From Kosmotogaceae bacterium (GTDB lineage Bacteria > Thermotogota > Thermotogae > Petrotogales > Kosmotogaceae), in contig DLVL01000090.1 of NCBI GenBank assembly GCA_003444085.1, positions 4,509 to 41,681 of the forward strand: 37,173 nucleotides of DNA, in the 5' to 3' direction. The position numbers were made by a program, and so were the translations under genes. Below the pieces are notes generated by a model. The model searched no databases, had not been told where the DNA came from, and was given only the letters and a program-made list of their open reading frames with translations. Positions 7,223-16,142 of this stretch are shown piece by piece (within the stretch, counting starts at the first letter, position 1; each line of letters begins with the position of its first letter).

Positions 7223-9304
7223 CTAAGATTGTACTTTTGCCTCAAGTTCCCTTTCTCTCTCCACTATGATCTTCTGCTGGACGTCATGAGGAGCTTCCTG
7301 GTAACCACTGAATTTCATAGTGAAGTAGCCTCTTCCACTCGTTATCGAACTCAGCTTGTTGGAAAAATCGAGCATCTCGGCAAGCGGAACCTGAGCCATA
7401 ACTCTGCTAATTCCTTTCCCTGCGGGCTCCATCCCCATGGGTCTACCTCTCCTGGAGGTTATCTCACCCATTACATCTCCTGCCCTGTCGTCCGGTGCAA
7501 AGACCGCAACTTCCATGATAGGCTCAAGGATGACGGGGTCAGCGTCTTTCATCCCGTTCTTGAAAGCGTGTAATCCTGCTATCTGGAATGACATATCTGA
7601 CGAATCAACATCATGGTATGAACCATAGAACAGCGTTACCCTCACGTCAACAACAGGATAAGACGCCAGTGTGCCCCTTTTCATCGCTTCCTGAATGCCT
7701 TTTTCGACAGCCGGAATGTAGTTCTTCGGAATGACACCACCAACGATCTTGTCGACAAACTCGAATCCCGCACCTCGTTCCAGGGGTTCTATCTCAATCT
7801 GCACATGTCCATATTGACCGTGTCCCCCGGTTTGCTTCTTGTGCTTGTACTCCGATACTGTCTTCCTTCTTACTGTCTCTCTGTATGCAATCTTTGGCTT
7901 TCCAATCTCAACCTCTACAGAAAAGAGTTCTTTGAGGCGTTCTATCATTGCGTCGAGATGGATCGCTCCCAAACCGTAGATAACTGTTTCTCCTGTCTCT
8001 GAATCGTGTTCCCAAGAGAAGGTAGGATCGGACTCTACAAGTTTACCTAGCCCGTTGCTGATCTTGTCAATGTCTCCCTTGGATTTCGGTTGAATAGACC
8101 TGGATATCATTGGCTCAGGCCATTCTGTAATCTTCAATGATAACTGCCTGTCCTTGTGGGTCGCGGTGTTTCCCACCGCGCTCTTCTTCATCTTTGTCAT
8201 CTTGACAATGTCCCCAACAGAAGCGATCTTTATTTCAATGTCTTTCGTGCCGTCAGGCACATAAATATGGTTGGCCTTCTCAGAAGACTCCTGCTCCACA
8301 ACGACGAAGTTGTCCCCTTGAGAAAGCGTTCCTGAAATCACCTTCATGAACGTTGTCTTGCCAACGAAAGGGTCTACTACCGACTTAAATATATAAGCAG
8401 CAAATGGTTCATCTTCAAGTGGCTTGACTTTGATCTCGCCGCCAGAGGGCATTATACCTACTATTTCGTCAGTTTCCGCAGGTGTTACACCGACTTCTAC
8501 GAGGTAACGCATTAGCTGGTCAACTCCGATGTTCTTAAGGGCAGATCCGAAAAGCACTGGCATAACCTGCTTATTCTTGTAAGCATTCTTGAGTGCATTC
8601 CTCAGCTCTTCTTCGGAGATTTCCTCCCCCTCAAAATAGCGTTCGAGAAGCTCCTCATCCGTTTCAACAATGTTCTCAATCATCGTTGTTCTTGCGGTTT
8701 CCGCTGCTTCTTTGAGGTCTTCCGGAATATCCTTGATCTGTGCCTTCCCGGACGTATCTGAAGGGTACTCCACGATCTTGTTGCTTATAAGGTCAATCAC
8801 ACCTCTGAAGTCTGACTCGCTTCCAACAGGGAGTTGAATCACCACTGGTTTTCTTTCAAAGAGATCAGAGAGGTGCTCCAGCGATTCTTCAAAAGCTGCT
8901 CGATCCTTATCCATCATGTTGAAGAATATAAAGAGATTCTTTCCCAAATCTCTGGCTATTGCTCCAAATCGTTCTGTCTGAATTTCAACACCGGCCGAAG
9001 CGTTAACCACCAGAACAGCGTTCTCTGACGCCCAAATCCCGTTCGTAACTTCAGAATAAAGGTCTGACATACCCGGAGTATCGATCACATTGATTCTGTA
9101 ATCATTGTAAGGAATCGCCACAATACCTGTGGAGAAGCTTGCTTTCTTTTCCTTTTCTATAGCTTCAGTATCTGTAGCAAAGATCCCGGTTCGGTCAATA
9201 AAACCTGCCCAAAATAACATTGTGTCCACGATGTGTGTCTTTCCACAACCATGGTGTCCCAATAAAGATACATTTCTCTTCACATCAACAGGTATCTTAT
9301 CCAT
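7223..9304 (-). CDS. EF-G paralogue (FusA2-like translational GTPase) with altered G motifs
   Basis: A full-length EF-G-like protein (693 residues) with GTPase domain, beta-barrel domain II, and C-terminal domains III-V (GGHGQYGHVQIE, then FKNGMKDADP and EVAVFAPDDRAGDVMGEI). G1 is GHHGCGKT (16-23). G3 is DTPGMSD (75-81), where true EF-G has DTPGH, so the GTPase-activating histidine is methionine. G4 is NMMD (129-132) instead of NKxD. Switch I reads KKASFS rather than RGITI. This looks like one of the secondary EF-Gs with specialised or slow GTP turnover, not the housekeeping fusA, and no str operon genes are nearby. The start ATG 9304 has CGGAGGTG upstream; an extension to 9349 would overlap the next gene. 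Ribosome binding is inferred. Confidence 0.85.
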   Translation of the reverse strand: MDKIPVDVKRNVSLLGHHGCGKTHIVDTMLFWAGFIDRTGIFATDTEAIEKEKKASFSTGIVAIPYNDYRINVIDTPGMSDLYSEVTNGIWASENAVLVVNASAGVEIQTERFGAIARDLGKNLFIFFNMMDKDRAAFEESLEHLSDLFERKPVVIQLPVGSESDFRGVIDLISNKIVEYPSDTSGKAQIKDIPEDLKEAAETARTTMIENIVETDEELLERYFEGEEISEEELRNALKNAYKNKQVMPVLFGSALKNIGVDQLMRYLVEVGVTPAETDEIVGIMPSGGEIKVKPLEDEPFAAYIFKSVVDPFVGKTTFMKVISGTLSQGDNFVVVEQESSEKANHIYVPDGTKDIEIKIASVGDIVKMTKMKKSAVGNTATHKDRQLSLKITEWPEPMISRSIQPKSKGDIDKISNGLGKLVESDPTFSWEHDSETGETVIYGLGAIHLDAMIERLKELFSVEVEIGKPKIAYRETVRRKTVSEYKHKKQTGGHGQYGHVQIEIEPLERGAGFEFVDKIVGGVIPKNYIPAVEKGIQEAMKRGTLASYPVVDVRVTLFYGSYHDVDSSDMSFQIAGLHAFKNGMKDADPVILEPIMEVAVFAPDDRAGDVMGEITSRRGRPMGMEPAGKGISRVMAQVPLAEMLDFSNKLSSITSGRGYFTMKFSGYQEAPHDVQQKIIVERERELEAKVQS

Positions 9305-9323
9305 TGTTGCACCTCCGATTAGT

Positions 9324-10994
9324 CTATTTGCTTCTGTAATTGATGGCAATGCTTACAGGAATTGTGGGCATACCCATTGCTGGACTACTCATAATAGAAC
9401 CCTTGAATATGAGAGCAGAAGATCTCCCTCCATCAAGACACATCAGTGAGTGGAAACCCTTGTCCCTGAAGAATTCTAGCATTTCATCGAAGGTTAGTCC
9501 AGAACTCGACTGCTGGTATCCATCAATCGTAATAAACATCACGTTTCCGCCACGTGTTATGCCTACTAGTGTTCTCGGAGCTCTTGTCGAGATAATCGAA
9601 GAACTGTACTGGTTCCTTTCGTGAGTAGAAACTGGCAAGCCCCTGTTAATGATAAGCGGACCACCTTCAACAGCCAACATGAGTTCTTTCGGTACTGAGC
9701 TCACGAACTCCAGCACAGCTTCATGCCCTCGTACAACGCTTCCGAAAAGCCCTTCCATTTCCCTGGAATATGCAAGAACCATTTCGCCCTGAGCAACGTA
9801 CTCTTTATAGCCTATCGATTTAACCATATCGTCAGATATTGTTATGTATTCGTGGGTATCGTGATAGGTGATCTTTGAAGAATACACGTCTGTATAAAGA
9901 AGCGTTTCCCCTTTGTAGTGGGTATTTACTCCCCTGATCTCTGCAGTGACATCGTTTATCCTTATGAAGAGAGATGGAGAGATTCTTGCGATACCGTAGT
10001 GGTTATCGTCTGTCATGTAGAATACTGGTCTCCCCAGAGTTGGAAGACTCAGTACCTGTCCCAGGTCCATTAGAAAACCTATTGGCGCGTTTACCACCGG
10101 ATCATAGTAGCCCGCATTGATTATTCCAAGCGCTGGAACTCTTGAAGCCATTTCTGAAATTGCTTCTATTGCAGGGAGCCGGTCCCTGGCAAGCACCAGT
10201 GAGACATCAAACATGCGTGGCTCTATCTCCAGGTAAGACATTATTATGTCTCGAGAACCGAACTCCGCTCTTACCGTTTCAAAAACATAACCCTCACCAC
10301 GATCCGAGAAGAGTGTCTGCCCGAAAACATCTCTTCTTCCGATAATTACCTCATTTGCGTCGATACTCACAGAGTAACGCTCCCAGCTGCGTTCAAGAAC
10401 AACCCTGATATGCCGAAGTCCTTCATGAACAGTGAAAGAATGATCGGTGCCGACTTCGCTAATCCTTGCGGGTGAGATTGTCACAATTGGATGACCGTAG
10501 ACATCCGTCCTGTGACTTACCATCTCTGGCAAGACCTCGAAATCGAAGATAAGTCTTATCTGATCAACTGTTTCAGAGACCTTCTGCAGTGAAAGCATTC
10601 TGTCGTACAAGTAGACTACGCCGCCGAATTCATCATAGTCCCATCCTGTTAGGTAACTCAAGAACCCTGCCCTGATGAAGAGCTCATCATCTTTCATCCG
10701 AAGGACATCATTCAGCGTTCTTTCTCGATCTACGGTTGCAGTTCTGGTATCTTCGTGAAATCTCACAGTCCTGCCTTCAGGAAAGACCATTACACTCTCT
10801 CGTTCCTGAGAAGACCTCATAAATAGCAGATCGTCTATTGCAGCTCTCACTATCACATTGCTTATGTAGTAGATCCCATCTTCTGAAAGTAAAGCCCCTT
10901 CTTCAAATCTCGATATCTCTCCATCCTCAATCAGTATGACTGGCAAAGAGAATAGAGAAACTGAGAAAAGGAGCACAATCAACAGACAACGCAT
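9324..10994 (-). CDS. Exported phosphodiester glycosidase (NAGPA/DUF2233) domain protein
   Basis: A 556-residue exported protein. Residues 1-17 are a signal peptide. An N-terminal region at about 35-130 resembles the copper-amine-oxidase N-terminal-like domain common in cell-wall proteins (VMVFPEGRTVRF, LFIRAGFLSYLTGW). The C-terminal half is a NAGPA/DUF2233 domain: INAGYYDP with GFL nearby, APRTLVGI, MFITIDGYQQ, SSGLTFDEM and MCLDGGRSSALIF near the end. This fold covers N-acetylglucosamine-1-phosphodiester alpha-N-acetylglucosaminidase and bacterial teichoic-acid-type phosphodiester glycosidases. The likely role is trimming phosphodiester-linked sugars in the envelope or on extracellular glycans. 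It starts at ATG 10994 after GGGGGT and is followed 19 nt later by the EF-G paralogue. Confidence 0.85.
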   Translation of the reverse strand: MRCLLIVLLFSVSLFSLPVILIEDGEISRFEEGALLSEDGIYYISNVIVRAAIDDLLFMRSSQERESVMVFPEGRTVRFHEDTRTATVDRERTLNDVLRMKDDELFIRAGFLSYLTGWDYDEFGGVVYLYDRMLSLQKVSETVDQIRLIFDFEVLPEMVSHRTDVYGHPIVTISPARISEVGTDHSFTVHEGLRHIRVVLERSWERYSVSIDANEVIIGRRDVFGQTLFSDRGEGYVFETVRAEFGSRDIIMSYLEIEPRMFDVSLVLARDRLPAIEAISEMASRVPALGIINAGYYDPVVNAPIGFLMDLGQVLSLPTLGRPVFYMTDDNHYGIARISPSLFIRINDVTAEIRGVNTHYKGETLLYTDVYSSKITYHDTHEYITISDDMVKSIGYKEYVAQGEMVLAYSREMEGLFGSVVRGHEAVLEFVSSVPKELMLAVEGGPLIINRGLPVSTHERNQYSSSIISTRAPRTLVGITRGGNVMFITIDGYQQSSSGLTFDEMLEFFRDKGFHSLMCLDGGRSSALIFKGSIMSSPAMGMPTIPVSIAINYRSK

Positions 10995-11022
10995 ATCTTA
11001 CCCCCAGTACTGCATAATAGGA

Positions 11023-12321
11023 TTAAAGAACACTCTTTATGAGTGCCGGGACCTCTGGCATGTCATCAGAAAAGGTATAGGCAGCAAGAAGCTTTCTGGT
11101 CGCCGGCTCTATATTATCCTCCAGATTGGTGTGCAATACGGCTATGACTTCTCCTCTTTCAACCTTGTTCCCGATTTTCTTAGTAATTTCTACACCTGCA
11201 GCTGGATCAACTTTATCATCCTTGCTTCTCCTGCCGGCACCAAGAATCATTGACGAAAGCCCGACAGCCTCTGCATCGATCGATTCGATGTACCCTTCTG
11301 CCTCCGAGAAGATTTCTCGCACGAACTGGGCACGGGGAAGATTCATCGTAGGTGGTGTAACACTTTTTGGATCTCCCCCCTGGGCTCTCACCAGTTCAAT
11401 CAGTTTCTCGAGACCGCTACCTGTTTCAATCGTCTTTCTGGCAACATTGACACAGTGTTCTTCGCTACCGACTCCTGCTAGTTCGAGCATCTTTGCTGCA
11501 AGGCATATACAGAGCTGTTCCAGGTCTTCTGGGCCATGCCCACTGAGAGTTTCAATGGCCTCTCTTACCTCAAGAGCATTGCCAACTGTCATTCCTAACG
11601 GTTGGTTCATATCACTGATTACTACAGAAACGCTTCTTCCATGTCTCTTTCCTATGTCAATCATGGCTTTGGACAGCTCTTCGGCCTCTCTTATGTTCTT
11701 CATGAATGCCCCGGTTCCAACTTTGACATCGAGGACAATGCCGTCCGTTGTGATTGCCAGTTTCTTGCTCATTATGCTTGACGCTATGAGTGAAACCTCG
11801 TCAACAGTTGTGGTGACATCCCTCAATGCATATATCTTCTTGTCGGCTGGAACGATATTGCCTGTCTGACCGGCCAGTGCGATACCGATTCTGTTGGCTT
11901 GTTCCTTGAAGTGATCTAGAGAAAGGTCGGTTCTGAATCCCGGGATCGATTCCAGTTTATCTACTGTTCCTCCAGTGTGACCCAGACCTCTTCCAGATAG
12001 CTTCGCAAAAACAACACCTTCTGACGCCACCATAGGTCCTACAATTAGCGTTACCTTGTCGCCTACTCCACCCGTTGAATGCTTGTCAATCTTCGTTCCA
12101 TTGATATCAGATAGATCAATGATATCTCCTGTATGTAGCATAATCTCAGTAAGATCAGCTCTTTCTCGAGCGCTTAGATGCCTGAAGTACACCGCCATAA
12201 GCCAGGCCGCCATCTGATAGTCGGGCACCTTGTCCTTCACAAACCCGCCAATGAGCTCTTCAAGCTCCTCGCGTGAGTTTTCCAAACCGTTGCGTTTTCT
12301 TATCAGAATGTCGTATATCAT
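11023..12321 (-). CDS. pdp: Pyrimidine-nucleoside phosphorylase
   Basis: Converts thymidine, uridine or deoxyuridine plus phosphate to the base and (deoxy)ribose-1-phosphate in cytosolic nucleoside salvage. The 432 residues match the thymidine/pyrimidine phosphorylase family along their length: MIYDILIRKRNG at the start, DKHSTGGVGDKVTL (near 79-92) for phosphate binding, SGRGLGHTGGTVDKLES, SSIMSKKLA with the substrate-contacting serine and lysine, and the C-terminal lobe ending in HTNLED. Length and motifs favour the broad Pdp type of Bacillota and Thermotogota, but deoA specificity is not excluded. The gene begins 2 nt after phoR and fits the nucleoside importer, uridine kinase and cytidine deaminase elsewhere in the window. 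Confidence 0.9.
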   Translation of the reverse strand: MIYDILIRKRNGLENSREELEELIGGFVKDKVPDYQMAAWLMAVYFRHLSARERADLTEIMLHTGDIIDLSDINGTKIDKHSTGGVGDKVTLIVGPMVASEGVVFAKLSGRGLGHTGGTVDKLESIPGFRTDLSLDHFKEQANRIGIALAGQTGNIVPADKKIYALRDVTTTVDEVSLIASSIMSKKLAITTDGIVLDVKVGTGAFMKNIREAEELSKAMIDIGKRHGRSVSVVISDMNQPLGMTVGNALEVREAIETLSGHGPEDLEQLCICLAAKMLELAGVGSEEHCVNVARKTIETGSGLEKLIELVRAQGGDPKSVTPPTMNLPRAQFVREIFSEAEGYIESIDAEAVGLSSMILGAGRRSKDDKVDPAAGVEITKKIGNKVERGEVIAVLHTNLEDNIEPATRKLLAAYTFSDDMPEVPALIKSVL

Positions 12322-12323
12322 TC

Positions 12324-13577
12324 CTACTTCAACACCTTCTTAAGAGGGAATCTGGCCTTGAAAATCGATCCACTGCCGTACTCGGTTTCAACAGAGATGT
12401 TGCCTCCGTGCTTCTCAGCAATGAAGCGCACAATCACCAATCCCAGACCTGTCCCCCCCATTTTCCTTGATCTTGCCTTATCAACCCTATAAAACCTTTG
12501 AAACAACTGTTTACGGGCAGATTCTGGTATTCCTATCCCGGTGTCCTCAACTTCAAGCACTGCGTCATCGATTGAATGATATGCCCTTATCCAAACATCT
12601 TTAGGACCATGATCTTTTATTGCTGTGTTCTTTATTGCGTTGTCTGAAAGGTTCAACAGCAACTGAACCAGACGATCGAAGTCACCCTCAACATATACAT
12701 CTCTTTCAAGATCGTCGTGTAGTTCTACCCCCAACTCTTCCGCAAGCTGCTTAACAATTCTCAAGACATACTCGCCAACTCTGGCCAGTTCCACATCTTC
12801 GAATTTGATGCCTGCTTCTCCGGATTCAAGTTTCTCAAGATCAAGCAGATCATTTATCAGCCTGGTCATCCTTGCGGATTCCTCTTCAATGATTCTCAGA
12901 AACCTCCTGACTGTTTCCCTGTCAAGGTGTTCGTCTTCCAAGAGTGTTTCTGCATATCCATGTATTGAAGTCAGTGGAGTCCTCAGCTCGTGGGAAGCAT
13001 TCGCCACGAAGTCTCGTCTCATCAGTTCAACTTCTTTTTCCCGAGTTATATCTCTGAGAAGAATCAGATAGCGGTCTCTTCCTTCGTCAAAAGCAACTCT
13101 AATGACCCTGCAGTCATGGAAAGACCTTTCAGGGTAGTACATGGTAATCTCTGATTGCTGCGTCTCCTTGGAAGAGACTGTTTCCTCAAGAAGATCTGCT
13201 ATATAGAAATTATCGATTGCCTCAGTAATCTTCTTGCCTACGACTTCACTCTTTCTTGAAAGCTGTATGGCAGCACTGTTGGCATATTCAACCATGCCAT
13301 CAGAGTCAGTAATAATGAGAGCTTCATCAAGGTTATCAATGATGGACTGTGAATACTCCAGATGTGAACCAATATCTTCGAGTTCTTTATCTTTTCTTTC
13401 AATCAGATCTCTCAGGAGCTTGTAAATGTATACAGGCTGATCCGTAGCTTTTCCTCCAGCCAGGGCTGCGATGCGTTTGATCAGCTTGCTGTATTCCCTT
13501 GTTCTGGAAAACTCTCTCATCAAAAGCAACAATAGCAGCAGTGCAACAGCTGCTATTATTGTAATGAGATATATCAA
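12324..13577 (-). CDS. Membrane sensor histidine kinase, PhoR type
   Basis: A 417-residue kinase partnered with the adjacent response regulator. Residues 3-20 are the only membrane helix, so there is no sizeable extracytoplasmic sensor. A PAS domain follows at about 75-180, then HisKA with the H-box FVANASHELRTPLTS (His196), and HATPase_c with the N box (LSDNAIKNT), VEDTGIGIP and GTGLGLVI. This architecture is that of PhoR/ResE/WalK-like kinases; phoR is a working name only. The start codon lies 3 nt after the phoB-like stop, and pdp follows 2 nt after its own stop. No phosphate transporter genes are in the window, so the signal is open. Confidence 0.88.
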   Translation of the reverse strand: MIYLITIIAAVALLLLLLLMREFSRTREYSKLIKRIAALAGGKATDQPVYIYKLLRDLIERKDKELEDIGSHLEYSQSIIDNLDEALIITDSDGMVEYANSAAIQLSRKSEVVGKKITEAIDNFYIADLLEETVSSKETQQSEITMYYPERSFHDCRVIRVAFDEGRDRYLILLRDITREKEVELMRRDFVANASHELRTPLTSIHGYAETLLEDEHLDRETVRRFLRIIEEESARMTRLINDLLDLEKLESGEAGIKFEDVELARVGEYVLRIVKQLAEELGVELHDDLERDVYVEGDFDRLVQLLLNLSDNAIKNTAIKDHGPKDVWIRAYHSIDDAVLEVEDTGIGIPESARKQLFQRFYRVDKARSRKMGGTGLGLVIVRFIAEKHGGNISVETEYGSGSIFKARFPLKKVLK

Positions 13578-13580
13578 GTG

Positions 13581-14300
13581 TTATTCTTCCTTTCCCGGAT
13601 CTTTGAACTTATAACCCTTACCTCTTACGGTCATGATGAACTTGGGACTTGAAGGATCTTCTTCAATCTTTGTTCTGAGTCGTCTAATGTGTACATCAAC
13701 AGTTCTGGTGTCACCGTAGTAATCGTATCCCCACAGCTTGTCAAGGAGAACATCCCTGCTAAAGACCTTTCCCTCGTTCTCGGCAAGGAAACGGAGCAGC
13801 TCGAACTCAAGAGGTGTAAGTGCCACCATCTTGTTCTTGACACGAACCTCGTATTTTTCAGTGTCAATTTCCAGGTCACGCGCAATGATCTTCTTCGGTC
13901 TCTCCTCTTTCGTGTAAGTTGTCTGTTGAATTCTCCTGAATACAGCCCTTATGCGAGCAAGAACTTCTCTGACACTGAACGGCTTAGTAATGTAATCATC
14001 TGCTCCAAGCTCAAGACCCAGCACTTTGTCAAACTCCTCGCTCTTGGCACTGAGGAATATCACTGGGGTCTGCCGGTGCTTTTCCATGGATCTTATGTTG
14101 CGAACCATTTCGAATCCATCCATCCCTGGAAGCATGATATCCACGATGAACATGCCAATATCAGTTTCATTGGCCGCTTTTAGAGCTTCTTCAGCATCAA
14201 ACGCCTTCTGTACTTCATAACCTTCCTTCTTAAGATTGAAGGATAGCAGTTCAACAATAGATGGTTCGTCATCAACAACAAGTATGCTCTTCTTTGCCAT
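13581..14300 (-). CDS. OmpR/PhoB-family response regulator
   Basis: A 239-residue transcription factor. The receiver domain at about 4-118 has the acidic pair DDE (10-12), the phospho-acceptor Asp54 in IVDIMLPG, the switch Ser/Thr in FLSAKS, and Lys in ITKPFS. A winged-helix DNA-binding domain occupies about 135-232 (LTPLEFELLRFLAENEGKV, DTRTVDVHIRRLRTKIE, VRGKGYKF). It overlaps the end of the radical SAM gene by 29 nt and is followed at once by its kinase. It resembles PhoB/PhoP. The regulated genes cannot be told from the window. Confidence 0.92.
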   Translation of the reverse strand: MAKKSILVVDDEPSIVELLSFNLKKEGYEVQKAFDAEEALKAANETDIGMFIVDIMLPGMDGFEMVRNIRSMEKHRQTPVIFLSAKSEEFDKVLGLELGADDYITKPFSVREVLARIRAVFRRIQQTTYTKEERPKKIIARDLEIDTEKYEVRVKNKMVALTPLEFELLRFLAENEGKVFSRDVLLDKLWGYDYYGDTRTVDVHIRRLRTKIEEDPSSPKFIMTVRGKGYKFKDPGKEE

Positions 14301-15771
14301 TCCTTACCCACTCCTTTCGTTTACCGCTTATTGTAAGCGATTGATTGATCAAGTATCGAAAAGCTTCCTTCTTCTCTCGATTCTGAACACATTCGGCCAA
14401 TCCCTCGTAGATATCGTCGTTCATGTTAGAAATTACGTATTGTGAAACACTCTCCCTGATGCTTTCAAAGTCTGCCTTCACACCTTCCATATTAAGAAGT
14501 GCCATAAGCAATCTCCTTTTTTCTTTTAATTCAGAAATCGGAGACATCTTATATCCTTCAAAAAGCGTTCCAGGCTTCGGGATCAATGGGTTCAGGCTCA
14601 CACTGATCCTTGAATAACCGATGTCCCTGCAAAAGGAGACAATTGAAGAGATTTCCTGCAAATCGTTCCCATCTTCGCCCGGTACATCATATATGAAATA
14701 GAGCTTGATCCGCTCAAATCCCGCGTCCCGTCCCAATCTAAAAGCAATCTCGATATCTTTGCTGCTGAGCGCTTTACCCAGAAGGTTCCTCACCTTCTGG
14801 GAGCCCCCCTCCGGCGCGATGGTGAACTGTTTCTGAGAGCCGCTTCTCAATGCCTTCAACAGGTGACCGCTCAAAGAGTCAGCACGAAGGGAAGAAACCG
14901 ATAGATCAAGTTCGTTCTCGAGCGCAAATTGAGCCACCTTATCTATATCAGGATGATCGTTTACTTCTGCAGCAACAAGCCCCACCTTCTTCGTATGATT
15001 CATTGCCTGCGACAAGCTCTCTTCAATTGAAGAGTAAGGCAGGTGTCTGGATCCTCCAAAAGTGTGTCCCATTACACAGAATGCGCATCGATGACGGCAT
15101 CCTCTACTGATTTCCAGCAAGAAACGGTTCGGAAATACAGAATTTGGTGTCAGGTATGAACTCTCCGCATGATTAGACAAGATGCTTTCGCTCAGATGAC
15201 TCCCTGTTCTGCTGTAGTTGTCCAGGAAAGCAATTGCAGACTGCCTCGTATGCTCTTCGAGCTTCAGCTTTGCAAGATTCTCTACAAAACCTTCAGCTAG
15301 TTCTCCTTCGTAAACATAGTCGCCTACGTATTCAAGAGCTGATTTCATGAAGAGAGAGAGAGATCCCCCGATAATGATTATGGGATGCTTCTCTGAACGC
15401 TCTCTCGGATTCAGAGGTACACCAAGATCATGCAGCATGAAAAGAACGTTCAGCAGATCCATCTCGAAATGAACGGAGAAAGCCCATATCCTGAAATCAC
15501 TTATGACTGATGGAGAATCAAGTGAAAAATGGCTTCTGGCTGTTTCATCATAGAAGAACCTTTCGCAACCAACATCCTCTGGGATATTCATTCTGTAGAA
15601 GAGATCATGATAAGAGAGACTTGCGCTGGCAACATCGTACGTGTTCGGAAATATCAGAGCTACTCGTGATGGACCATGGCAGGAAATATCTTTCACAAAA
15701 TGCTCACGGCCTCGAAGATCATTGATCGTCTTGAGCTCTTTCCATGTCCTGTTACTGCTAATTCTCCTCAC
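14272..15771 (-). CDS. Radical SAM protein with cobalamin-binding-like N-terminal region
   Basis: A 499-residue radical SAM enzyme of unknown substrate. The [4Fe-4S] motif CxxxCxxC is at Cys225, Cys229 and Cys232 (SRGCRHRCAFC). The APEGGSQKVR segment further on is typical of TIGR03960-like and related B12-type radical SAM proteins. The region before residue 200 (RVALIFPNTYDVA, IIIIGGSLSL, EGELAEGF) looks like the Rossmann-type B12-binding-like domain of this group, but no DxHxxG cobalamin motif is visible. It starts with GTG 15771 inside the end of the thioesterase gene (14-nt overlap). The usual DUF2344 partner of TIGR03960 proteins is absent here. Function remains open; tRNA or metabolite modification are possibilities. 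Confidence 0.75.
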   Translation of the reverse strand: MRRISSNRTWKELKTINDLRGREHFVKDISCHGPSRVALIFPNTYDVASASLSYHDLFYRMNIPEDVGCERFFYDETARSHFSLDSPSVISDFRIWAFSVHFEMDLLNVLFMLHDLGVPLNPRERSEKHPIIIIGGSLSLFMKSALEYVGDYVYEGELAEGFVENLAKLKLEEHTRQSAIAFLDNYSRTGSHLSESILSNHAESSYLTPNSVFPNRFLLEISRGCRHRCAFCVMGHTFGGSRHLPYSSIEESLSQAMNHTKKVGLVAAEVNDHPDIDKVAQFALENELDLSVSSLRADSLSGHLLKALRSGSQKQFTIAPEGGSQKVRNLLGKALSSKDIEIAFRLGRDAGFERIKLYFIYDVPGEDGNDLQEISSIVSFCRDIGYSRISVSLNPLIPKPGTLFEGYKMSPISELKEKRRLLMALLNMEGVKADFESIRESVSQYVISNMNDDIYEGLAECVQNREKKEAFRYLINQSLTISGKRKEWVRNGKEEHTCC

Positions 15772-16132
15772 TTAGCTTCCTTCCCAGCTGCTCAACGTTT
15801 ACGATCCTTCGTTCTGTCGAAAAGAACGCTTTCTGTTTCCCCCTGCATGCTATTTTTCCCATGAAGACAAGGACATCATCTCTTGGACATTGAACCTCCA
15901 TCTCAACAGTTACCCCTTCTCCCATCTTTAGAGGAGCCACATGTGTAATCTCTGTTCTCACGACCACGGCGAGCATTTCGTGAGACAGATAGTCCTCTAG
16001 GACAGAGAAGCTGCATTCATGAATGACTCTTAGGAGACCACTGGTAGAGACCAAATCAAGCGATTCTCCCGCAGGGGTTTCTGCCCATCTCATCGAACTA
16101 TCATTGATGCTGATTTCGAAACTCCTGGTCAT
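15758..16132 (-). CDS. Hotdog-fold thioesterase, FlK-like
   Basis: A small (124-residue) single-domain protein. The pattern DLVSTSGLLRVIHECS, then LAVVVRTEITHVAPLKMGEGVTVE and FFSTERRIVNVEQL, fits FlK-like hotdog thioesterases. The serine/threonine, glutamate and histidine positions of the FlK catalytic set appear as Thr, Glu and His (THVAP). The substrate, presumably an acyl-CoA, is unknown; fluoroacetyl-CoA is unlikely in this setting. The start ATG 16132 is preferred because AGGTGAG lies 8-9 nt upstream; ATG 16156 is also in frame but would overlap ftsH and has a poor SD. The gene begins 10 nt after ftsH and overlaps the radical SAM gene by 14 nt. Confidence 0.7.
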   Translation of the reverse strand: MTRSFEISINDSSMRWAETPAGESLDLVSTSGLLRVIHECSFSVLEDYLSHEMLAVVVRTEITHVAPLKMGEGVTVEMEVQCPRDDVLVFMGKIACRGKQKAFFSTERRIVNVEQLGRKLSEEN

Positions 16133-16142
16133 ACCCGCAAGC

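Noticed and set aside
11126..11869. Long open frame (247 codons) on the plus strand
   Set aside because: It is the antisense shadow of pdp, which has full family motifs; the antisense protein is serine/leucine-rich and has no recognisable domain.
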